DNA of 8,426 nt from Micropepsaceae bacterium (GTDB lineage Bacteria; Pseudomonadota; Alphaproteobacteria; Micropepsales; Micropepsaceae), in assembly GCA_025450355.1 (NCBI GenBank), contig JANWHR010000038.1, positions 1 through 8,426 on the forward strand, in the 5' to 3' direction. Position 1 is the first letter of the stretch. Each line of letters opens with the position of its first letter. The notes under the pieces are model-generated. The model saw only the letters and a program-made list of their open reading frames with translations, ran no database searches and was not told the origin of the DNA. Positions 1 to 5,747 of the stretch are shown here, one piece after another. The translations under genes were made by a program, and so were the position numbers.

Positions 1-95
1 ATGCGTTCATCCGTCTGCCGCACGTGGGCAAGCTGAGCAGAGCAGGATTCCTGAACCAGAAGTGGGACAACGGCAGAGGCGTCCCAAAAACTCAT
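1..95 (-). CDS. vapC: VapC-type PIN-domain toxin, N-terminal part, cut by window edge
   Basis: Reading leftwards from the ATG at 95-93, 31 codons are visible, beginning MSFWDASAVVPLLVQES. This is the start of a PIN-domain ribonuclease: Asp5 in the FWDASA motif is the first of the acidic residues that bind Mg2+ in VapC toxins, and the hydrophobic strand plus PLL helix follows as usual. VapC toxins of this kind are about 130-150 residues long and cleave tRNA or rRNA when not bound by antitoxin. The start codon overlaps the antitoxin stop (ATGA, 92-95), so the two are translationally coupled, as expected for a type II toxin-antitoxin operon. The rest of the gene, with the remaining acidic residues, lies outside the window, so I cannot say whether the toxin is intact. 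Confidence 0.85.
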   Translation of the reverse strand, partial: MSFWDASAVVPLLVQESCSAQLAHVRQTDER

Positions 96-388
96 CGGCC
101 CTCTTTTCGCTCTTCAAGCAATGCTTCCAAAACGCTGCCCCTCGATTTCGGCAGAGGTTCGGAAAGGAACTTCAGAAGCTCTGCCCTGGACATGGGCTTG
201 GCCGGGCGTTTCACCAGACCTGCGGCCTCCAGTCGTGCCAGCCGCGCGTCGTCTGCTCCCGTCTCAATGCGCTCAATCCGGGCGATGGGTACCCCACGAT
301 CCATCACAAGCACCGTCTCCCCCGCGCGCACCTTCCGAAGATAGGAACTCAGCTGGTTTTTTAATTCGGATATGTTGGCCTTTACCAT
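92..388 (-). CDS. vapB: Phd/YefM-family antitoxin of a VapBC-type toxin-antitoxin pair
   Basis: A 98-residue protein starting MVKANISELKNQLSSYLRKV. The N-terminal half is a typical Phd/YefM fold: the 'ISELKNQLSSYLRKVRAGETVLV' type pattern (residues 6-28) followed by a short strand-turn-strand with VPIARI (about residues 33-38). This half dimerises and binds operator DNA. The charged C-terminal half (SRAELLKFLSEPLP, then an acidic/basic helix) is where such antitoxins wrap and block the toxin. The partner is the PIN toxin immediately downstream, overlapping by 4 bases. I chose the ATG at 388 because family members start MxxxxISELK; an in-frame ATG at 412 would add 8 residues that run through the operator palindrome. 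No Shine-Dalgarno is seen, but a promoter just upstream puts the transcript start at or next to this ATG. The family uses antitoxin or antitoxin-toxin complex for autorepression. Confidence 0.9.
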   Translation of the reverse strand: MVKANISELKNQLSSYLRKVRAGETVLVMDRGVPIARIERIETGADDARLARLEAAGLVKRPAKPMSRAELLKFLSEPLPKSRGSVLEALLEERKEGR

Positions 389-389
389 C

Positions 390-404
390 TGGCTAACATA
401 GCCA
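390..404. promoter_or_regulatory. Perfect 6+6 palindrome over the -10 (candidate operator)
   Basis: TGGCTA-aca-TAGCCA is a perfect inverted repeat with a 3-base centre. It covers the candidate -10 and ends one base before the antitoxin start codon. The position is typical for autoregulatory sites of type II antitoxins. Binding here by the antitoxin is an inference. Confidence 0.5.
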
Positions 405-423
405 TATCGCATTGCTTCGGCAA
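395..423 (-). promoter_or_regulatory. Candidate sigma70-type promoter of the toxin-antitoxin operon
   Basis: On the minus strand TTGCCG (423-418) and TATGTT (400-395) are separated by exactly 17 bases. Transcription would start about 7 bases beyond the -10, near 388, which is the first base of the antitoxin ATG. This implies a leaderless or nearly leaderless mRNA and agrees with the absence of a ribosome binding site. Each element sits inside a perfect palindrome. The call is by inspection only. Confidence 0.5.
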
Positions 424-426
424 TGC
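409..426. promoter_or_regulatory. Perfect 7+7 palindrome with a TTCG loop, over the -35
   Basis: GCATTGC-TTCG-GCAATGC on the plus strand (GCATTGC-CGAA-GCAATGC on the minus strand). It begins 11 bases after the GMC gene stop and covers the candidate -35 of the toxin-antitoxin promoter. It may be a second operator half, or an RNA hairpin that ends or protects the 3' end of the upstream operon mRNA. No T-run follows on the minus strand, so it is not a classical intrinsic terminator. Confidence 0.45.
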
Positions 427-436
427 CGCCGCGCGC

Positions 437-2092
437 CTATGCGAAAGCGCGGGCGGGATGGCTCAGTTCGCCGCGGCTGGCCATGGCGGCGATGCGGTCG
501 CCGATCCGGCAGGCGAGCGCCTGAATGGTCAGCGATGGATTGACGCCGGCGCTGGTGGGAAACAGCGAGCCGTCACAAATCCACAGATTGGCAATGTCCC
601 AACTGCGCCCATCGGCATTGGTTACGCTGTTTGCGGGCTCGGTGCCCATGCGACAGCCGCCGAGCAGATGCGCGGTGTCCTCTTCGGGCCAGATGTCCTT
701 GCCGCCCGCCGCATCCAGGCAATCACGCATGAAGCGGATGGCGTGGCCGTAAAGCTTTTTGTCCTCTTCGCCATAGCCGAAGATCACGCGTGGAATTCTC
801 AAGCCCAATTCGTCTTCTTCATCGGCGAGTTCCACGCGGTTTTTCTCCTGCGGCAAAACCTCGCCAACGATCTTCAACCCGGCATAGTGGTTGTATTTCG
901 CCATTTCCTGGCGCAACTCCATGCCCCAAAGCCCGCGCGAGCCGGCGACGCTATGCGACCATTCCATCGGCAGCGGTCCCTGGCTTAGGAAACAATAGCC
1001 GCCGGGAAAATCCTTGCCTGCGTGGGTGTAATTCCAGTGTTCGCAGATCGCCATGCAGGGCGGTCCTTTGTACCAGCGGATTTCCTCCTCCATCGTCCCC
1101 CAAACCGCGTGGTTGGATTGCGGCATGAAATATTTGCCGACAATGCCGCTGCTGTTGGCGAGCCCGTTCGGAAACATGGGGCAGGCGGAGTTCAGCAGCA
1201 GGCGTGGCGTTTCGATCGCGTAGCCCGCCACCACGACATTGCGCGCGCGCTGACGCCGCCACTCGCCCTCGCGGTGATAGAGCACCCCGGTGGCCATACC
1301 GTCGCGGCCGATTTCGATGCGGCCCACCATGGCGAGGTCGCGGATTTCCGCGCCGGCAGCAATGGCGCGCGGAATCCAGGTCACGAGCGCACTCTGCTTT
1401 GCATTGGTCGAACAGCCGATGGCGCAAAAGCCGCGATAGACGCAAGGATGGGCCCGCCCACGCGGCGCGGAAACCGTCGCCAGCGGCGTGGCGGCCCAGG
1501 CCACCCCCATCTTTTCGCAGCCGCGTGCGAGCACAAGACCCGCGGCGTTCACCTCATGCGGCCGGTAGGGATAACGCCCGCGCGGCGGGCCCCAGGGGTA
1601 ATGTACCGGACCGGAAATTTTCAGCGCGTCTTCGACTTCGGCGTAATAGCGCCACATCTCCTCGGGCTCGATCGGCCAATCGAGCGCATAGCCCAGGCGG
1701 GAACGCGACTTGAGCCGGTCCGGACTGATGCGCAGCGACACCATGGTGAAATGGACCGTGCTGCCGCCCACGCTCCGCCCGCTGTTGTTGCTGCCGAGCG
1801 TAACCGGATCGTCGCCCCCGGTGATGCGTTCGGACCGCCAATACAGTTTCTGCTGGTGCAGTTCGTCCGAGGCGAAGTCTTCCAGTGGACGCCAAAAGTG
1901 CCCGGCGTCGAGTGCGACCACCGAAAATCCCGCTTCGGCGAGTTTGCAGGCGAGCGTTCCGCCGCCGGCGCCAGTGCCGACGATGACGAAATCGACTTCG
2001 TCCTGATCGCGGTGGCAACGCATGGGAATCCAGCCACCGGCGCGAAACACGTCCGGCGCGCGGCCGTCCTTTGCGCGTGGCGAATCAGTCAT
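437..2092 (-). CDS. GMC family FAD-dependent dehydrogenase (gluconate 2-dehydrogenase large-subunit type)
   Basis: A 551-residue flavoprotein. The N-terminal Rossmann motif GTGAGGG (residues 39-45) follows VDFVIV and binds the ADP part of FAD. VGGSTVH (108-114) is a second FAD contact. A cysteine-rich stretch C217-x5-C223-x3-C227 followed by AK is common in the gluconate/fructose dehydrogenase branch. The C-terminal GMC domain has HLLGGCRMG with His475 and GVNPSLT with Asn518, matching the His/Asn catalytic pair of choline-oxidase-like enzymes. The family oxidises alcohol groups, often of sugars or sugar acids, passing hydride to FAD; the substrate cannot be told from sequence. I chose the start at 2092 (MTDSPRAKD) because it overlaps the small-subunit stop by 8 bases and has GGGAGG upstream at 12 bases' distance. 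A longer in-frame opening to 2290 only runs through the upstream gene. There is no signal peptide, so this is a cytoplasmic enzyme. It is the last gene of the four-gene cluster. Confidence 0.9.
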   Translation of the reverse strand: MTDSPRAKDGRAPDVFRAGGWIPMRCHRDQDEVDFVIVGTGAGGGTLACKLAEAGFSVVALDAGHFWRPLEDFASDELHQQKLYWRSERITGGDDPVTLGSNNSGRSVGGSTVHFTMVSLRISPDRLKSRSRLGYALDWPIEPEEMWRYYAEVEDALKISGPVHYPWGPPRGRYPYRPHEVNAAGLVLARGCEKMGVAWAATPLATVSAPRGRAHPCVYRGFCAIGCSTNAKQSALVTWIPRAIAAGAEIRDLAMVGRIEIGRDGMATGVLYHREGEWRRQRARNVVVAGYAIETPRLLLNSACPMFPNGLANSSGIVGKYFMPQSNHAVWGTMEEEIRWYKGPPCMAICEHWNYTHAGKDFPGGYCFLSQGPLPMEWSHSVAGSRGLWGMELRQEMAKYNHYAGLKIVGEVLPQEKNRVELADEEDELGLRIPRVIFGYGEEDKKLYGHAIRFMRDCLDAAGGKDIWPEEDTAHLLGGCRMGTEPANSVTNADGRSWDIANLWICDGSLFPTSAGVNPSLTIQALACRIGDRIAAMASRGELSHPARAFA

Positions 2093-2696
2093 GTGCTTCG
2101 CTGGCCTCCCACGGATCGCGGCGGTCGAAGCCGAGGCGGACATAGCCTCGCGGCGAGGCGGGCCCGCCAAAGCCGATCTCGGTCCACGCGGCCGGATGGG
2201 CGTAATAGATACTGACGATCTGCCGCAGCATGATTTCGAAGAATTTTTTCGCCGGCAGATCGCGCCAGGTTTCGCTGCGCACATCACCATGCTGGATGGC
2301 GCGAAGAGTTGCGTCTTTCAGATTGTCCGGGAGTTCGGCGAAGGCCGTGCCGTGGCGAACCCGGCATTCCGCATCGACTGCCGCGATGCCGCGTTGCCAG
2401 GCTTCGCGCATCGGCGGCATGGTTTCGAACCGGTAGCCGTCGCCCTCATTGTTGTGCAGTTTTTTGTCGATGAAGGGGACGATCGGGACCGGTGCGTCCG
2501 CCCGGTCGGGCTGCGGAATCAGGCGCGCGCAGATCGCGTGCAGCGTGGTCCATTCCTGCTCGCTGAAAAAGCGGCGCTCCGGCACATTTTCCAGCCGATC
2601 CTTGATTACTCTGCGGGTCTGCTCGTTCCAGGACGGCGAATCCCATTTGTCCAGGACGTTGTAGCCGGGAAAGCGAGATTGGAATTCGCCGCTCAT
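2085..2696 (-). CDS. Gluconate 2-dehydrogenase subunit 3 family protein (Gluconate_2-dh3)
   Basis: A 203-residue protein. The FFSEQEWTTLHAICARLIPQ segment (43-62) and the C-terminal FFEIMLRQIVSIYYAHPAAW followed by EIGFGGPASPRGY (152-185) are the hallmarks of the Gluconate_2-dh3 family. These small subunits partner GMC flavoproteins in dehydrogenase complexes, and here the GMC gene follows with an 8-base overlap (2085-2092). Classical small subunits carry a twin-arginine signal that exports the folded complex to the periplasm. This one starts MSGEFQSRFPGYNVLDKWDS, with no twin arginine and no hydrophobic stretch, so a cytoplasmic complex is more likely. Its own start overlaps the stop of the upstream membrane protein as ATGA (2693-2696), so translation is coupled. 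The exact contribution of the subunit (stability, FAD loading or electron transfer) cannot be seen here. Confidence 0.88.
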   Translation of the reverse strand: MSGEFQSRFPGYNVLDKWDSPSWNEQTRRVIKDRLENVPERRFFSEQEWTTLHAICARLIPQPDRADAPVPIVPFIDKKLHNNEGDGYRFETMPPMREAWQRGIAAVDAECRVRHGTAFAELPDNLKDATLRAIQHGDVRSETWRDLPAKKFFEIMLRQIVSIYYAHPAAWTEIGFGGPASPRGYVRLGFDRRDPWEASEAHD

Positions 2697-3730
2697 GCGT
2701 CCAGCAATTCCAGGCCCGCCAGTCCGGCAAGCGCAACGCCCGTAAACGAGGGCGGCGCCGGCAGGGGCGGCCCGTTCAGCAGATTCTGGCTCAGATTGCC
2801 GAATCCACCCATGTTGCGGCTGATGCCGTAGAGGTGAAAGCCAACCCCGGCGAGGCCCAGTGCAACGGTCGCCTGCAGCAACCTGCGCGCGGTGGCAATC
2901 ATCCGTGGACGGAACAGGGTTGCCGCGAGCCCTGCCGCCGAGACAACCGGAATCGTCACGGGGGCAAACATGAACGGGTCATGGAAGGCGCCGCGAAAAT
3001 GCATCAGGGAAGCTTCGCCGGCGGTCCCGATCAGGGCCGCGGCCGATGCAGCGGCGATCGCGCGACCCGCCGGCTCACCGAAGAATACCGGCGTTGCGCC
3101 GGTTTGGCCCACCAGCCTGGACGCCGCCAGTCCCGTGAGGCCGGCAAGCGCCAGCGCGAAAGGCGCGCCAATCGGCGCGCCATAAAACAGATTCAGCCAG
3201 TCGATGCCGCCTTCGCGCTTTGTGAGGTTATAGAGGTGAAAGCCAAATCCGGCTGTGCCGATCGCCAGCGCAAAGGCGCAAAGCGATTTGCCGGCGAAGC
3301 CGAGCCGTTCAGGCCGGAATGCGGCATGGGCGCTGCTCGCCAGCAGCGCCCCCGAAGTCAGCGGCGCGACATACATCGCGGGGTTCTGAAAGGCGCCGCG
3401 GTAATGTTCCATGGCGCTGTCGGCGAACACGCTGAACGACAGAATGGCTGCCGATGCGTTCAGCCGCTGTGCCGCGCGCTGATGTGCTTCCGCAGGCTGT
3501 TGCGTGGCGGTCCGGCCAAGCGCCCGCCAGAGCGCAAGTCCGGCGAGAGCGGTGACGGCGCCGATCAGAACGGCAGCGCCAATTTTTCGGGCGGCCTTTG
3601 CTTCGGGCAACGGCGGTTGCGGCGGAAGCGTCAACGGCGCAGCGCGAGCAATGCCCTCCGTCGCGTATTGGCGCGACACTTCCTCCGTGAACCGGGAAGG
3701 AGAGGCGGGATTATGTTCGCGTTGCAACAT
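2693..3730 (-). CDS. Integral membrane protein made of two tandem repeats, four conserved histidines; function unknown
   Basis: A 345-residue protein I cannot assign to a named family. After a polar, proline-rich N-terminus (1-48) there are about nine hydrophobic segments, near 50-70, 91-108, 117-137, 148-166, 184-207, 223-243, 253-273, 282-301 and 327-343. Residues about 91-207 and 224-343 are copies of one unit. EHYRGAFQNPAM (108-119) matches MHFRGAFHDPFM (243-254), AFRP matches LFRP, GFGFHLYNLTKREGG (161-175) matches GVGFHLYGISRNMGG (295-309), and the closing ALAGLTGL matches ALAGLAGL. Each unit keeps two histidines (109 and 165; 244 and 299). There is no CxxCH or signal peptide. The gene starts 6 bases after the TPP enzyme stop and overlaps the small-subunit start by 4 bases, so it belongs to the same operon. 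A role as membrane dock, quinone site or b-type heme carrier for the soluble partners is inference only. Confidence 0.8.
   Translation of the reverse strand: MLQREHNPASPSRFTEEVSRQYATEGIARAAPLTLPPQPPLPEAKAARKIGAAVLIGAVTALAGLALWRALGRTATQQPAEAHQRAAQRLNASAAILSFSVFADSAMEHYRGAFQNPAMYVAPLTSGALLASSAHAAFRPERLGFAGKSLCAFALAIGTAGFGFHLYNLTKREGGIDWLNLFYGAPIGAPFALALAGLTGLAASRLVGQTGATPVFFGEPAGRAIAAASAAALIGTAGEASLMHFRGAFHDPFMFAPVTIPVVSAAGLAATLFRPRMIATARRLLQATVALGLAGVGFHLYGISRNMGGFGNLSQNLLNGPPLPAPPSFTGVALAGLAGLELLDA
2829..3246. repeat. Internal gene duplication visible at DNA level (16-base identical copies)
   Basis: TAGAGGTGAAAGCCAA occurs at 2829-2844 and again at 3231-3246, exactly 402 bases (134 codons) apart and in the same frame; it encodes the FHLY region of each repeat. 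AAGGCGCCGCG occurs at 2985-2995 and 3390-3400, 405 bases apart, and encodes the RGAF region. The matches mark the two copies of the repeat unit within the membrane protein gene. Confidence 0.75.
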
Positions 3731-3736
3731 GCCGGC

Positions 3737-5521
3737 TTACCGCGTGAAGATGTCTTCGAGAATCTCTTTGGCGGAATCGGCAATGATCCGCACCTCGCCC
3801 GGGTCTCCCTTGATCAGCGTCGTGCTGAAGGCTTTGGCATTTTTCAGCGTGATGTGCGGTGGAAGGGGCGGAATCTCCGGATCGGTATAGGCTTCGAGCA
3901 CAACCGGACGGTCTGCCGCAAAAGCCTCCCGCCAGGCGTCAGCGACATGATCGGGATGATCGACGAATATGCCCTTCAGCCCGAGCAGTTCGGCATAGCT
4001 GGAAAAACGGACATCGGGCACATCCTGCGCGGCCTCGAATTTCGGATCACCGCTTTGGGCGCGCAGCTCCCAGGTGACCTGATTGAGATCACGATTGTTG
4101 AGCACCAGCACGACAAGCCGCGGGTCGGACCATTTCTTCCAGTATTTGGCGATGGTGATAAGGCCGTTCATGCCGTTCATCTGCATGGCGCCATCGCCGA
4201 CAATGGCGAGCACCATGCGCTCCGGATAGGCGAATTTGGCCGCAATGGCATAGGGCATGCCCGGCCCCATGGTGGCCAGCGACCCGGAAACGGAGGCCAT
4301 CATGCCGCGGCGGATTTTGATGTCCCGCGCGAACCAGTTCGTGGCCGAACCGGTATCACAGGCGATGATGGTATTTTCCGGCAGCAGCGGCGACAGTTCC
4401 CAGAATACGCGCTGCGGATTGAGCGGCTGCCCGTCGGTCATGGCGTGCTTTTCCAGCACTTTCCACCAGCGCTCGATGCTCTTTTCGATCTTTTCGCGCC
4501 AGGTGCGATCCTGCTTCTGTTCCAGTAGCGGCAGCAGCGCGCGCAAGGTGGCGGCGGAATCGCCGATCAGATTGACTTCCATGGGATAGCGCATGCTGAC
4601 CATGCGCGGATCGATGTCGATCTGCACGCCTTTTGCCTGATTTTCCGGCGGCAGGAACTCGATATAGGGAAAGCGCGACCCGATCATGAACAGCGTGTCG
4701 CAGCCCATCATCAGTTCGTAACTTGGACGCGTGCCAAGCAGACCGATCGAACCCGTGCAGTAGGGCAGGTCGTCGGGCAGGCAGGCTTTGCCGAGCAGCG
4801 CCTTGGCCACCCCCGCACCGAGTTTTTCCGCGACCTGCATCAGTTCATCGGTCGCATGCAGCGCGCCTGCGCCGGCGAGGATTGCGACCTTTTTCCCGGC
4901 GTTCAGAATCCGTGCCGCGCGTTCAAGATCGGCTTTGGCGGGCAAAATCTCAGGCGCGCTATAGCCGATGCCGGTCCACACGGCGCCGTGCATCTGGGGC
5001 GGAGATTCGACCGCCTTCATCTCCTGAACATCCTTGGGAATGATGACGCAGGTGACGGTTCGTTCGGCCCTCGCGATGCGGATTCCGCGGTCGATCAATT
5101 GGCGAACCTGGGCAGGCGTCGTCGCCATCTGAACGAATTCACAGGCAACATCCTTGAACAGCGAGACCAGGTCCACTTCCTGCTGATATTCCGCACCCAA
5201 AGCCGTGCGCGCCTGCTGGCCGACAATCGCAAGCACGGGCTGGTGGTCCATCCGCGCGTCGTACAGTCCGTTCAGCAGATGGATGGCGCCCGGACCAGAG
5301 GTGGCGATGCAAACTCCCAGATCACCAGTGAATTTCGCATGGGCGCAGGCCATGAACGCGGCCATCTCTTCGTGCCGCACCTGGACGAAATCGAACCGCT
5401 CACTGGCGCGTTCCAGTGCGCCCATCAGCCCGTTGATGCCATCACCGGGGAAACCGAAGATGCGCTTTACGCCCCAGGCTGAGAGCCGTTCCCAAACAAA
5501 ATCGCCGACCGTCTTGCTCAT
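3737..5521 (-). CDS. Thiamine-diphosphate-dependent enzyme, pyruvate oxidase (PoxB)-like
   Basis: A 594-residue enzyme of the acetolactate synthase/pyruvate oxidase superfamily. The N-terminal TPP pyrimidine domain shows GFPGDGINGL (23-32) and RHEEMAAFMA (49-58), where Glu51 is the glutamate that activates TPP. SGPGAIHLLNGLYDA (75-89) closely matches PoxB. The central domain (about 190-335) has ILAGAGA (214-220) and SRFPYIEF (282-289), the region that binds FAD in pyruvate oxidase. The C-terminal domain has the Mg-TPP motif GDGAMQMNGMNG (442-453) ending in NN (475-476). PoxB decarboxylates pyruvate to acetate plus CO2 and reduces ubiquinone at the membrane; PoxB itself is 572 residues. This protein ends with an amphipathic-looking helix (IIADSAKEILEDIF), comparable in place to the lipid-binding tail of PoxB. 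I chose the start at 5521 because MSKTVGDFVWERL matches the family start and AGGGG lies 7 bases upstream. The 2-oxo acid substrate is not certain. First gene of the four-gene cluster. Confidence 0.85.
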   Translation of the reverse strand: MSKTVGDFVWERLSAWGVKRIFGFPGDGINGLMGALERASERFDFVQVRHEEMAAFMACAHAKFTGDLGVCIATSGPGAIHLLNGLYDARMDHQPVLAIVGQQARTALGAEYQQEVDLVSLFKDVACEFVQMATTPAQVRQLIDRGIRIARAERTVTCVIIPKDVQEMKAVESPPQMHGAVWTGIGYSAPEILPAKADLERAARILNAGKKVAILAGAGALHATDELMQVAEKLGAGVAKALLGKACLPDDLPYCTGSIGLLGTRPSYELMMGCDTLFMIGSRFPYIEFLPPENQAKGVQIDIDPRMVSMRYPMEVNLIGDSAATLRALLPLLEQKQDRTWREKIEKSIERWWKVLEKHAMTDGQPLNPQRVFWELSPLLPENTIIACDTGSATNWFARDIKIRRGMMASVSGSLATMGPGMPYAIAAKFAYPERMVLAIVGDGAMQMNGMNGLITIAKYWKKWSDPRLVVLVLNNRDLNQVTWELRAQSGDPKFEAAQDVPDVRFSSYAELLGLKGIFVDHPDHVADAWREAFAADRPVVLEAYTDPEIPPLPPHITLKNAKAFSTTLIKGDPGEVRIIADSAKEILEDIFTR

Positions 5522-5747
5522 GCGAGGACCCCTGAAACCCGACATGTTCCTAATCGCATTGGCGAACCAGGCGTTCCAAACCACGCGCAGATTTGCAGGA
5601 ACGTTTGCGGGTAACGGGAGCGGGCCGGAGCGGATCAGCGACTCTGGCTATGCCTTATCAACACCGGCGCGCGATCGGGGTAAGTGCTTGCGGCGCAGGT
5701 TTCCGCATTGTAGCTCAACACCTGCAGTTTCGGTGGCGGAGCGAGAC
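5522..5747. promoter_or_regulatory. Divergent intergenic region between the redox operon and the secreted-protein gene
   Basis: These 226 bases separate two diverging genes and must hold promoters for both. I see no strong -35/-10 pair. On the minus strand TACAAT (5716-5711) resembles a -10 but lacks a matching -35. The inverted repeat GCAGGT (5695-5700) / ACCTGC (5720-5725) has a 19-base centre and could be a regulator site for the plus-strand gene. The AGGGG at 5529-5533 (minus strand) is the likely ribosome binding site of the TPP enzyme. Confidence 0.4.

Noticed and set aside
1022..2215. Plus-strand open frame of 397 codons
   Set aside because: It is antisense to the GMC gene, whose FAD and catalytic motifs are unmistakable on the other strand.
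2093..2290. 66-codon N-terminal extension of the GMC gene
   Set aside because: It lies wholly within the small-subunit gene in another frame, and its residues do not resemble a GMC N-terminus.
2834..4528. Plus-strand open frame of 564 codons
   Set aside because: It is antisense to the membrane protein and TPP enzyme, crosses their junction, is rich in Arg, Gly and His without any recognisable motif, and reflects high GC content.
5522..5584. 21-codon extension of the TPP enzyme (MVWNAWFANAIRNMSGF...)
   Set aside because: The family start matches MSKTVGDF at 5521 and a ribosome site precedes it; the extension has no family similarity.
5205..5747. 181-codon N-terminal extension of the secreted protein
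   Set aside because: It runs antisense through the start of the TPP enzyme; the signal peptide and ribosome site support the start at 5748.
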